From assembly GCA_003577315.1 (NCBI GenBank), contig QEVK01000004.1:53446-117445 (forward strand): a stretch of 64,000 nt of DNA. The letters are read 5' to 3'. This document shows, one piece after another, positions 25,755 through 33,882 of the stretch. The notes beneath the pieces were generated by a model that searched no databases, was not told the origin of the DNA, and saw only the letters and a program-made list of their open reading frames with translations. The number at the start of each line of letters is the position of its first letter. Position 1 is the stretch's first letter. The position numbers and the translations under genes are program-made. The stretch is from Hyphomicrobiales bacterium. GTDB lineage: Bacteria > Pseudomonadota > Alphaproteobacteria > Rhizobiales > Rhizobiaceae.

Positions 25755-26483
25755 TCATTCGCCAAGGTAGACGCGGCGGATCACGTCGGACTTCATCATT
25801 TCCTCGCCGCTGCCGCTCAGCATGACGCGGCCGCTTTCCAGCAGGTAGCCGTGGTTGGAGATGCCGAAGGACAGCTTCACGTTCTGCTCGTTGAAGATCA
25901 CGGCGATGCCCTCGGCGTTGACCTTGCGGATGATGCCGGCGATCTGCTGCACGATGCGCGGGGTGAGACCCAGATAGGGCTCGTCCATCAGCAGCAGCCT
26001 CGGCTTCGACATCAGCGCGCGCGCGATGGCGACCATCTGCTGCTCGCCGCCCGACATCTTGCCGGCGATCTGGTCGCGCCGCTCGGCGATGATCGGAAAC
26101 AGGCTCTCCACCCATTCCAGCCGGTCGCGGGCGTGTTTCTGCACGCTGGGATGATAGGCGCCGAGCATGACGTTCTCGTAGACGGTCATGCCGGTGAACA
26201 GGCGGCGGCGCTCCAGCACCATCGACATGCCGCGCGCCACCATCTCGTGGGCGGGGCGGTTGGTGATGTCCTCGCCGTCGAGCAGCACCTTGCCGGAGCG
26301 CACCGGCGTCAGGCCCATGATCGCCTTGAGGATGGTGGACTTGCCCGAGCCGTTGGGGCCGAGCACCGCCATGACCTGGCCGGCATGGGCCTGCATCGAG
26401 ACGTCCCACAGCACCTGGTAGTTGCCGTAGATGACGTTGACGTTCCGCACGTCGAGCATGGGCCGGTCGGTGTCAGTGGCCAT
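25755..26483 (-). CDS. livF: branched-chain amino acid-type ABC ATP-binding protein, LivF
   Basis: 242 residues. Walker A GPNGSGKST (42-50), signature MSGGEQQMVAIARALM, Walker B LLLMDEPYLGL and the switch region VIFNEQNVKLSF, with glutamine-asparagine instead of the usual H-loop histidine context as often seen in LivF. It overlaps the LivG gene by 11 bp. Confidence 0.92.
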   Translation of the reverse strand: MATDTDRPMLDVRNVNVIYGNYQVLWDVSMQAHAGQVMAVLGPNGSGKSTILKAIMGLTPVRSGKVLLDGEDITNRPAHEMVARGMSMVLERRRLFTGMTVYENVMLGAYHPSVQKHARDRLEWVESLFPIIAERRDQIAGKMSGGEQQMVAIARALMSKPRLLLMDEPYLGLTPRIVQQIAGIIRKVNAEGIAVIFNEQNVKLSFGISNHGYLLESGRVMLSGSGEEMMKSDVIRRVYLGE

Positions 26484-27216
26484 CGGCGGCCTCCCCCAGA
26501 TAGAGTTCCACCACGGCCGGGTCGCTGGCGACCTCGCGCGGGGTGCCCGACACCATGCGCGCGCCGCGGTTCATGAAGATCGCCTCGTCGGCGAGCTCGC
26601 TGATCACCTTCATGTTGTGCTCGATCAGCACGATGGTCAGCCCGTCGGAGCGCAGCGTCCTGACCAGGTCGATGAGGCCGGGAATGCTCTTCATGTCGAC
26701 GCCGCCCGTCACCTCGTCCATCAGCAGCAGCCTGGGGCGCGTGGCCATGGCGCGGGCGAGCTCCAGCCGCTTGCGCTGGCCCGTCGACAGCCCCTTGGCC
26801 GGAGCGTCGAGCTTGTCGCCGAGCCCGACCTTGTCGGCATAGGCCTCGCACGCCTTGCGCAGCTCCGCCATCGTGGAATGGAAGGGCCGCGCGCCGACCA
26901 TGATGTTCTCCGTCACGGAAAGCTGCTCGAAGGGCTGGGTGATCTGGAACGTCCTCGCCAGCCCGGCGCGGCAGCGCCCGTCGGGACGCATCGCGGTGAT
27001 GTCGCGGCCCTCGAACACGATGCTGCCCCTGTCCGGCTTGTGGACCCCGGCGATGACGTGGAACGTCGTGGTCTTGCCCGCGCCGTTCGGCCCCATCAGG
27101 GCCAGGATCTGGCCCTGCTTCACGTCGAGGGAAAGATTGTCGATCGCCACGATGCCGCCGAAGGTCATCGTGATCGCCTCAACCCTGAGGAGCGGCGCGC
27201 TCGCTGGATTCGCCAT
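26473..27216 (-). CDS. livG: branched-chain amino acid-type ABC ATP-binding protein, LivG
   Basis: 247 residues. Walker A GPNGAGKTT (42-50), the distinctive LivG signature LSTGQRKRLELARAM, Walker B LLLMDEVTGGVD and H-loop VLIEHNMKVI. DEVTGG instead of DEPxAG is a slight departure from common LivG but keeps the catalytic glutamate. It starts 157 bp after the binding-protein gene, beyond a strong hairpin. Confidence 0.92.
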   Translation of the reverse strand: MANPASAPLLRVEAITMTFGGIVAIDNLSLDVKQGQILALMGPNGAGKTTTFHVIAGVHKPDRGSIVFEGRDITAMRPDGRCRAGLARTFQITQPFEQLSVTENIMVGARPFHSTMAELRKACEAYADKVGLGDKLDAPAKGLSTGQRKRLELARAMATRPRLLLMDEVTGGVDMKSIPGLIDLVRTLRSDGLTIVLIEHNMKVISELADEAIFMNRGARMVSGTPREVASDPAVVELYLGEAADGH

Positions 27217-27317
27217 GCGTCAGACTCCGGTCGTGGTTCGTGGGATGGCCTCGCCCGGTCCACCCCGCCCGGCCCGCCCGGCCCGGAAAATGCGGGGCGG
27301 GCAGGCAGAAGGAACAA

Positions 27318-27344
27318 CCGGAAGGGCGCTGCGCGCCCTTCCGG
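27318..27344 (-). terminator. strong hairpin between the Liv binding-protein gene and livG
   Basis: Perfect 12-bp stem CCGGAAGGGCGC/GCGCCCTTCCGG with a 3-nt loop, 30 bp downstream of the binding-protein stop on the minus strand. It is followed by TTGTTC, a weak U-rich tail. Partial termination or 3'-end protection here would give more binding protein than membrane components. A second, weaker C/G-rich dyad (27263-27297) lies just beyond. Confidence 0.6.
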
Positions 27345-27373
27345 CCATGTCGTCGCTCAGGTGATCGCCGCGA

Positions 27374-28588
27374 TCACTTGAACTCGGCGGTGGCGGCCGA
27401 GGGCGGCCACACGGCCTTGCTCACGCCGTCCTGGATCTGCGCGACGGCGACCGGCAGGAAGTCCGCGCCGATCTTGGGCGTGTGGTTCGCCGTGTCGTAG
27501 ACGAAGCGGCCGGTGTAGCAGGGGAAGTCCGTGGTCGCGAAGGCTTCCGACAGCTTGGCCGGCTCGTGGGTGCCGGCGCGCTTGAGGTTGTCGACCAGCA
27601 TCGCCATCTGGCAGTAGCCCTGCGCGTGGTCGCCGGTGGCGGCGATGCCCTTGGCCCCCATCAGGTCGAAGAGCGCCTTGTGCCGCTCGTTGTTGACCGG
27701 ATCGTAGAGCATCGGGGTCCACAGCATCCCTTCCGAATCGGCGCCGACGCCCTCGTGGAACTCGGGACGCAGCGGGTAGTAGATCGCCACGTGCAGCGAA
27801 TCGAGGCCGGTCTCCTTGATCTGCCGGGTCAGCGCGACGCCCGAATTGACCGAGGTGAAGATCGAGACCACGACGTCGGGCCTGTCGGCGCGCAGCTTGG
27901 AAAGCTGCGGGTAGAAGTCGGAATGGCCGAGCGGCACGGCCTCGTGCCCGGCTTCCGTCCAGCCCGCCTCCTTGAACAGCGGCACCGCATATTCGGTGTT
28001 CGACTTGCCGTAGTCGGTGTCCTCGAAGATGAAGGCGATCTTCTTGTCGCCGGGCTCGAACTTGCCGGCGGCCATCAGGCCCTCGACCGCCTCGAACACC
28101 GCCTTGGCATAGGCGTCGGAGTTCCAGCTCGACTTCCAGAAATTGGCGAAGCGGACCGGGTCGCTCTCGACCTTGCGCGCGATCTCGGACGAGACCGGCT
28201 GGCCGCTCATGACGAACTTGCCGTAGGAGGCGGCGACGTCCATCAGCGCGATCGTCACCGAGGAGGCGAACATGTCCCCGATCAGCAGGTCGACATTGTC
28301 GCGGGTCAGGAGCTTCTGGGCGGCCGAGACGCCCATCTCGGGCCGCGAGGCGCTGTCCTCGAAGATCAGCGTCACCGTGGTCTTCTCGCCGTTGAGGTCG
28401 ATGCCGCCATCGGCGTTCACCGCGTCGACGACGAACTGGTAGGCGTCGCGCATGGCGATGCCCGACGTGGCGGCGGGGCCCGTCAGCGGACCGACGACGC
28501 CGATCTTCAATTCGGCGGCGAGGCCGGCGGTGCCGGACAGAAGCGTGGCTCCCATCAGGGAGGCACAGAATGCTTGCACGAGTTTCAT
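27374..28588 (-). CDS. Liv-type ABC transporter periplasmic substrate-binding protein
   Basis: 404 residues. A signal peptide (MKLVQAFCASLMGATLLSG, cleavage near AGLAA-E at about 25) precedes a class I periplasmic binding fold: LKIGVVGPLTGPAATSGIAM, VNADGGIDLNGEKTTVTLI and SAAQKLLTRDNVDLLIG. Such proteins bind leucine-type amino acids, but also amides, short peptides and aromatic acids. GAGAGGGAAA precedes the ATG. It is between two M20 hydrolase genes on the same strand, so the ligand may be an N-acylated or otherwise modified amino acid. Confidence 0.92.
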   Translation of the reverse strand: MKLVQAFCASLMGATLLSGTAGLAAELKIGVVGPLTGPAATSGIAMRDAYQFVVDAVNADGGIDLNGEKTTVTLIFEDSASRPEMGVSAAQKLLTRDNVDLLIGDMFASSVTIALMDVAASYGKFVMSGQPVSSEIARKVESDPVRFANFWKSSWNSDAYAKAVFEAVEGLMAAGKFEPGDKKIAFIFEDTDYGKSNTEYAVPLFKEAGWTEAGHEAVPLGHSDFYPQLSKLRADRPDVVVSIFTSVNSGVALTRQIKETGLDSLHVAIYYPLRPEFHEGVGADSEGMLWTPMLYDPVNNERHKALFDLMGAKGIAATGDHAQGYCQMAMLVDNLKRAGTHEPAKLSEAFATTDFPCYTGRFVYDTANHTPKIGADFLPVAVAQIQDGVSKAVWPPSAATAEFK

Positions 28589-28652
28589 GGGTTTCCCTCT
28601 CTGGTTGGCCGCCGGGTTCGCCGGGCGGGGTTGAGGATGCGCGGACATCCGG

Positions 28653-29936
28653 TCAGACCGGCTCTGTCCCGCACCACTGCGCGATGAACAGCGCCATGGC
28701 CTTAGTGACGCTGCGGACGGAATCGAGGCTGACATATTCGTCGAAGCCGTGGATGTTGTGCGAGATCGGCCCGTAGCAGAGCGTCGGGATGCCATTATAG
28801 AGCGCATAGACGCGGGCATCGAGATAGCCGGGGGTGATGAAGCTCTTCAGCTTCTCGCCGAAGGCCGCCTCGTGGGCGGCGGCCAGCGTGTCCTCGGCCG
28901 CCGAGCCGGGCTCCAGGTAGTAGCCCTCGGCGTTGAAGCCGTTCTGCGTGATACGCGGCGGGTTCTGGGCGAGGAAGCGGTCGCCGCGCGAGAACTTCGC
29001 GATGTGATCGGTGATCTCGCGCAGCCTGTCCTGCGCCTTCTGCCCCGGATAGATCGAGACGCGCACCTGGAACCTGCACCATGCCGGAACCGAGGAGCCC
29101 CAGTCGCCGCCATGGATGATGCCGATGTTCATGTTGATCGGGTGATCGAGATCCTCGAAGCCGCGATGCGCGCCCTTCTCGGCGTTCCAGCGCGCCTCGA
29201 CCTCGCGCAGCGCGCCGATCACGCGATAGGCCGCGTCGATGGCGTTGGCGCCCTCGCCCATCTCGCGGACATGGACGGGAATGCCGCGCACCTCGACCTC
29301 GAACCACAGCACGCCGGTGCAGCCGCGCGCCAGCATGTTGTCCTCGGGCTCCGGTATCAGCGCCGCGTCGGCGGTGTAGCCGCGCAGGAAGGTCTGGAGC
29401 GCGCCGTTGCCGGTCGATTCCTCCTCGACCACGGATTGCAGATAGACGGTCGCGGCCGGTTGCAGGCCGATCCGGCGCAGCGCCTCCAGCGCGAAGACGT
29501 TGGCGGCGGCGCCGGCCTTCATGTCGCCCGCGCCGCGGCCGTACATGCGGTCGCCGACGACCTCGCCGCCATAGGGGTCGTGCTCCCACATGTCGAGCGG
29601 GCCGACCGGCACCACGTCGACATGGTGCTGGAGGATGAGGGAGCGGCCCTTCTCCTGCCGCGGATGGTGGATGCCCACGACGATCGGCGCGCGGGAATGC
29701 TCGGCCGAGAACGGCGCGCCGCCCTCATGCGCGGCCAGCGCCGCCTCGTCCATCTCGAAACGGTCCATCGCCAGGCCGCGGGCGGCGTAGTCCCGGTAGA
29801 GAAAGTCCTGGATGGTGAATTCCGCGCCCCGCTGCGAGGCGAACGACACGAGTTTTCGTGTGTAGGCGATCTGCTCGTCGAAGCCTTCGTCGACGGAACG
29901 CATGATCGCGGCACGCAGGTCGGCGTCCAATGTCAT
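28653..29936 (-). CDS. M20-family ArgE/DapE-type amidohydrolase (paralogue)
   Basis: 427 residues from ATG 29936. Metal-site motifs are QHHVDVVPVGP, YGRGAGDMKAG and SVVEEESTGNG. It is clearly paralogous to the M20 protein at 22530-23822. It is the first gene of the operon that continues into the Liv importer and has its own promoter facing the IclR gene. The start is odd: AAGGAGG (29937-29943) directly abuts the ATG, while a TTG at 29930 has ideal 6-nt spacing, so translation may begin at TTG two codons later. The product probably hydrolyses an N-acyl amino compound; the substrate is not known. Confidence 0.9.
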   Translation of the reverse strand: MTLDADLRAAIMRSVDEGFDEQIAYTRKLVSFASQRGAEFTIQDFLYRDYAARGLAMDRFEMDEAALAAHEGGAPFSAEHSRAPIVVGIHHPRQEKGRSLILQHHVDVVPVGPLDMWEHDPYGGEVVGDRMYGRGAGDMKAGAAANVFALEALRRIGLQPAATVYLQSVVEEESTGNGALQTFLRGYTADAALIPEPEDNMLARGCTGVLWFEVEVRGIPVHVREMGEGANAIDAAYRVIGALREVEARWNAEKGAHRGFEDLDHPINMNIGIIHGGDWGSSVPAWCRFQVRVSIYPGQKAQDRLREITDHIAKFSRGDRFLAQNPPRITQNGFNAEGYYLEPGSAAEDTLAAAHEAAFGEKLKSFITPGYLDARVYALYNGIPTLCYGPISHNIHGFDEYVSLDSVRSVTKAMALFIAQWCGTEPV

Positions 29937-29962
29937 CCTCCTTGTGTTTGTTTCCCTGGGGA

Positions 29963-29992
29963 ATATAAGCAATATTGACCTTCACAAGTCAA
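29963..29992 (-). promoter_or_regulatory. predicted promoter of the M20-Liv operon
   Basis: On the minus strand TTGACT (29992-29987) is followed after 18 bp by TTATAT (29968-29963), a good sigma-70-type promoter in otherwise G+C-rich DNA. It is 27 bp upstream of the M20 start codon. The IclR-type palindrome lies 15 bp upstream of the -35 element. Confidence 0.5.
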
Positions 29993-30006
29993 CTATTGAT
30001 TTGATA

Positions 30007-30023
30007 GTATCATTGAGTGATAC
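30007..30023. promoter_or_regulatory. candidate IclR operator palindrome
   Basis: Perfect inverted repeat GTATCA-TTGAG-TGATAC in the divergent spacer between the M20-Liv operon and the iclR-type gene. IclR proteins bind short dyads of this size next to their own gene. Its position just upstream of the operon's -35 box suits activation or shared control; it also rules against the GTG at 30017 as the IclR start because the GTG is inside the dyad. Confidence 0.5.
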
Positions 30024-30031
30024 ATTTGCGA

Positions 30032-30856
30032 ATGGAAGCCGCCGCGATGCCCCAGACCGAATCCGTTGCCGACAATGCCGGGCCGAATGTGCGTTCGGTC
30101 GAGAGAATCGCCGCGATCCTGACCGCCTTCACCGCCGCGCGCCCGATGCTGACGCTGTCCGAGGTGGCGCGGACGGCGGCGCTGGACAAGAACACGACGC
30201 GCCGCCTGCTGATCGCGCTGAGCCGGACCGGGCTGGTGCGGCGCGACGAGGCCGAGGGCACCTACGGTCTCGACATCGCCATGCTGAAGCTTCAGCCCGC
30301 CGTCGTCGGCCCGCGCGCCCTGCGCGAGACGGCCGCGCCCTATCTCCAGCGACTGACGACGGAAACCGGCATGACCTCCTTCTTCTGGCTGCCCGACCCG
30401 TCCGGCGCGATCTGCATCGAGAGGGTGCGCGCCAGCGGCGTCTTCCTCGACGTGCCGTGGTCCTCCCCGGGCAGCACCCTGCCGCTCAACATGGCCGCGG
30501 GCCCGCGCGTGATCCTCGCCTATCTCGACGAGCCGGCGCGGCGGGCCTGGCTGGCGCAGCCCCAGCCCGCCCGGACGCAGTCCTCGCAGACCGACCCCGC
30601 GGAGCTGGAGGAGGCCGCAGGGCGCATCCGCGAGCGCGGCCACGAGATGGTGGCCGACGATTTCGTCGTCGGGCTGGCCGGCCTCGGCGCGCCGGTCTTC
30701 GACCGCCTGGGCGCCTTCGTCGCCTCGGTTTCGGTCACGACCCGCTCGGGCGACTTCGACGACCCGGCATTGCTGGCCCGCACCCTCGCGGCCGTGCGCG
30801 AGACGGCGGCCGACATCGGCGTGCGCCTGGAAGGCGGCCCGTCCGCGTCGGACTGA
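30032..30856 (+). CDS. IclR-family transcriptional regulator
   Basis: 274 residues from ATG 30032; ATG 30047 is an alternative and neither has a strong Shine-Dalgarno sequence. The N-terminal winged HTH reads VRSVERIAAILTAFTAARPM and LTLSEVARTAALDKNTTRRL. The C-terminal effector domain has the IclR pattern around CIERVRASG and GPRVILAYL. It is divergent from the M20-Liv operon and probably controls that operon in response to a small carboxylate or amino compound. Confidence 0.9.
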   Translation: MEAAAMPQTESVADNAGPNVRSVERIAAILTAFTAARPMLTLSEVARTAALDKNTTRRLLIALSRTGLVRRDEAEGTYGLDIAMLKLQPAVVGPRALRETAAPYLQRLTTETGMTSFFWLPDPSGAICIERVRASGVFLDVPWSSPGSTLPLNMAAGPRVILAYLDEPARRAWLAQPQPARTQSSQTDPAELEEAAGRIRERGHEMVADDFVVGLAGLGAPVFDRLGAFVASVSVTTRSGDFDDPALLARTLAAVRETAADIGVRLEGGPSASD

Positions 30857-30880
30857 GGAAGGGAGGGACGCCGCCATCGC

Positions 30881-32560
30881 CTACCGCCCCGCCGGGCTGT
30901 CGGGCCAGAACCGGGTGCCGGCGCGGGCGAGCCCGCCGCCGAGGCCGATGGCCACGCCGTCGGCGCGCCAGCAGGCCGCGCCCTCCATGCCGCCCTCGTC
31001 GAAGGCGATGGCGCACATGCCGCCGCCGACATGCGGCAGGCGCTGCGCGATCCAGCCGCGGCCGCGCAGGCCCTCCTCGACCTCCGCGGGGAAACCGTCC
31101 TCCAGCTCGAGCTCGGCCCCTTGCGTCCACAGCCGCGGCGCCTCGACCGCCTCCTGCAGGCTCATGCCGTATTCGAGCAGGTTGACGATCGCCTGCATCA
31201 CGCTGCCGAAGATGCGCAGGCCCCCGGGCAGGCCCAGCGCATAGCGCGGCCTGCCGTTGGCGAGGACGATGGTCGGGGCCATCGACGTGGTGACGCGCTT
31301 GCCCGGCGCGATGGAGTTGGCGCGCCCCGGCACCGGGTCGAACAGGGCCATGTAGTTGTTCGGCACGATGCCGGTGCCGGGGATCACCATGCGCGCGCCG
31401 AACAGGCCGTTGATCGTCTGGGTGGTGGCGACGATGTTGCCGTGCCGGTCGGCGGTGGTGACGTGGGTGGTGTGCGCCTCGAACGCCGACGGCACGCCGG
31501 CGCTCCACGGCTGCGTGCGCTCGTGCGCGATCAGGGCGCGGCGCTCGGCGGCGTAGTCGTCGGCGATCAGCCGCTCCACCGGCACGTCGACGAAGGCGGG
31601 ATCGGCGGTCGAGGCGGCGCGGTCGGCGAAGGCGATGCGCAGCGCCTCGGCGGTCAGGTGGGCGGCGTCGGTGCTGCCGAAGCCCATGCCGGCGAGATCG
31701 AAGCCCTCGAGGATCTTCAGCATCTGGATGACGTGGACCCCGCCGGCCGAGGGCGGCGGCGGGCCGACGATCTCGTGGCCGCGGTAGAGGCCGCGAACCG
31801 GCATGCGGGCGATGGTCGCGACCGTCTCGAGGTCGGCGCGCTCCATCGGCGAGCCGGCGCTGCGCAGCGCCTCGACGATGCGCGCGCCGAGCGCGCCGCG
31901 ATAGAGCGCGTCCGGCCCCTCGGCGGCGATGGCGGAAAGGGTGTCGGCGTAGTCCGCCATCACCAGCCGCTGGCCGGCGACGAGCGGGGCGCCGTCGTTG
32001 GTCAGGATGCGCCTGGCCTCGGGGTCCCGCGCCAGATCGTGGCAGGCTTCGGCCGCGCAGGCCGCGAGATAGGGCGTGACGGCGAAGCCGCGCCGGGCGT
32101 GGCGGATCGCCGGCTCCATCACGTCGGCAAGCGGCAGGGTTCCGTACTGTTCGAGCGCGTCGCACCAGCCGCGCAGGGTGCCCGGCGTGGCGACGGCGGT
32201 GGCGCCGTGGGTGTTGGCGCGGCCCTCGACCTCGTAGCCGACGCCGGTGGGCGCGAACATGTCGGCGCGCGCGGCCCCGGGAGCCCGGCTCTGCCCGTCG
32301 AGGACGACGTGGCGGCCGTCGGCCATGCGGATATGCGCCATGCCGCCGCCGAAGATCCCGACCATCATCGGCTCGACGACGGTGAGGGCAAACAGCGTCG
32401 CCACCGCCGCGTCGACGGCGTTGCCGCCCGCCGCCAGCATCTCGGCGCCGGCCGCGCTCGCCAGCGGGTGATTGGCGACCACCATGCCGTCGCGCGCGCG
32501 CGCCGGCTGCTTCTCGGGGGTAAAGACCGCGTGCGCGCGCGCGCGCCAGTTGCCGGTCAT
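30881..32560 (-). CDS. ggt: gamma-glutamyltransferase/hydrolase (GGT family), probably cytosolic
   Basis: 559 residues. MVVANHPLASAAGAEMLAAGGNAVDAAVA opens the family fold. The autoprocessing and nucleophile region is HTTHVTTADRHGNIV, with the threonine of the TTH motif expected to become the N-terminus of the small subunit; PNNYMALF and SMAPTIVL also match. The family cleaves gamma-glutamyl amides or transfers the gamma-glutamyl group. No signal peptide is visible, unlike periplasmic GGTs, so the enzyme probably acts on an intracellular gamma-glutamyl intermediate. It overlaps the upstream aminotransferase-family gene by 4 bp. Confidence 0.9.
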   Translation of the reverse strand: MTGNWRARAHAVFTPEKQPARARDGMVVANHPLASAAGAEMLAAGGNAVDAAVATLFALTVVEPMMVGIFGGGMAHIRMADGRHVVLDGQSRAPGAARADMFAPTGVGYEVEGRANTHGATAVATPGTLRGWCDALEQYGTLPLADVMEPAIRHARRGFAVTPYLAACAAEACHDLARDPEARRILTNDGAPLVAGQRLVMADYADTLSAIAAEGPDALYRGALGARIVEALRSAGSPMERADLETVATIARMPVRGLYRGHEIVGPPPPSAGGVHVIQMLKILEGFDLAGMGFGSTDAAHLTAEALRIAFADRAASTADPAFVDVPVERLIADDYAAERRALIAHERTQPWSAGVPSAFEAHTTHVTTADRHGNIVATTQTINGLFGARMVIPGTGIVPNNYMALFDPVPGRANSIAPGKRVTTSMAPTIVLANGRPRYALGLPGGLRIFGSVMQAIVNLLEYGMSLQEAVEAPRLWTQGAELELEDGFPAEVEEGLRGRGWIAQRLPHVGGGMCAIAFDEGGMEGAACWRADGVAIGLGGGLARAGTRFWPDSPAGR

Positions 32561-33882
32561 CGGGCGTCTCCTTCCATTGTCGAAAGCACGTGCGCGAGCG
32601 CGTCGGCGAAGAGGTCGATCCCGGCGGCGTCGATCACCAGCGGCGGGCGGACCTTCAGCACGTTGTGGTGCATGCCGCAGGAGCTGATGAGGACGCCGGC
32701 CTCGCGCATGCCGTTGACGATGCGCGCGGCAGCCGCCTTGTCGGGGGCGCCGCCGCTGCGGATATCGACGCCGATCATCAGGCCGGCGCCGCGCACGGCG
32801 GCAAGCAGCGGATGGCGCGACGACAGCGCCCGAAGGCGCGCGGTCAGGCGCTCGCCCATCCTGGCGGCGTTCTCCTGCAATCCCTGCGCCTCGATGGCGT
32901 CGAGCACCGCCAGCGCCGCCGCGCAGGAGACGGCGTTGCCGCCGAAGGTGTTGAAGTAGCGCGACGTGCGGCCGAACTCGGCGACGACCTGCGGGCGCAC
33001 GGCGATCCCCGCCACCGGATGGCCGTTGCCCATCGGCTTGCCCATCGTGACGATGTCGGGCACGACGCCGTGGCGCTGGAAGCCCCAGAAGTGGTCGCCG
33101 GTGCGGGCGAAGCCGGGCTGCACCTCGTCGGCCACGAAGATGCCGCCGGCGCGGCGGATCGCCTCGGCCGCGGGCGCGAGGAAGCCGTCGGGACCGGGGC
33201 GGACGCCGTCGCTGGTGAACATGGTGTCGACGATCAGCATGGCCGGGCGGATGCCGTGGCGGCGCAGGCCGGCGACGGCCCGCTCGACGGCCTCGGCGAA
33301 GCCGCCGGGGCCCTCGGCGCCGGGGTCCCCCGGCGCGGGCACGGTGGCGACATGCCGCCCGAGATCGACCGAGGCGCCGAGCGAGGGCGAGAACTGCGCC
33401 ACCGCGTCGGTGATGCCGTGATAGGCGGTCTCGGTGACGACGATGCCGGTCGCGCCGGTGAAGCCGCGCGCGATGCGCCATGCGAGATCGTTGGCCTCGC
33501 TGCCGGTGCAGGTCAGCATGACATGGCCGAGCTCGCCCGGCATGGTCGCGAGAAGCCGTTCCGCCAGCGTCAGGATCGCCTCGTGCATGTAGCGGGTGTT
33601 GGTGGCCAGCATCCCGACCTGCCGCCTGATCGCCTCGACCACCGCCGGATGGCAATGGCCGAGGGAGGCGACGTTGTTGTAGGCGTCGAGATAGCGCCGT
33701 CCGGCGGCGTCGATCAGCCAGACGCCTTCGCCGCGCACGAAATGCAGCGGCTCCTCGTACATCAGCCGGTAGGCCGGGCCGAGCAGGCGCGCGCGCTCCT
33801 CGACCAGGCGCTGCGAGGCCGGATCGAGCCGGACCTTGCCCGGCACGAAGGCGTTGGCCATGGCGGTGTCGGCGGGCTTCAT
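32557..33882 (-). CDS. class III PLP enzyme, phospho-lyase-like (AGXT2L type)
   Basis: 441 residues with class III aminotransferase fold. NNVASLGHCHPAVVEAI (about 69-85), NTRYMHEAILTLAERL and TCTGSEANDLAWRIAR are unusually close to ethanolamine-phosphate/5-phosphohydroxylysine phospho-lyases as recalled from that family. The PLP lysine is in VTMGKPMGNGHP. Upstream and overlapping by 4 bp is an APH-fold kinase gene. A kinase followed by a phospho-lyase would phosphorylate a hydroxyl group of an amino alcohol or hydroxy-amino acid and then eliminate phosphate and ammonia. An ordinary omega-aminotransferase is the alternative. Confidence 0.85.
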   Translation of the reverse strand: MKPADTAMANAFVPGKVRLDPASQRLVEERARLLGPAYRLMYEEPLHFVRGEGVWLIDAAGRRYLDAYNNVASLGHCHPAVVEAIRRQVGMLATNTRYMHEAILTLAERLLATMPGELGHVMLTCTGSEANDLAWRIARGFTGATGIVVTETAYHGITDAVAQFSPSLGASVDLGRHVATVPAPGDPGAEGPGGFAEAVERAVAGLRRHGIRPAMLIVDTMFTSDGVRPGPDGFLAPAAEAIRRAGGIFVADEVQPGFARTGDHFWGFQRHGVVPDIVTMGKPMGNGHPVAGIAVRPQVVAEFGRTSRYFNTFGGNAVSCAAALAVLDAIEAQGLQENAARMGERLTARLRALSSRHPLLAAVRGAGLMIGVDIRSGGAPDKAAAARIVNGMREAGVLISSCGMHHNVLKVRPPLVIDAAGIDLFADALAHVLSTMEGDAR

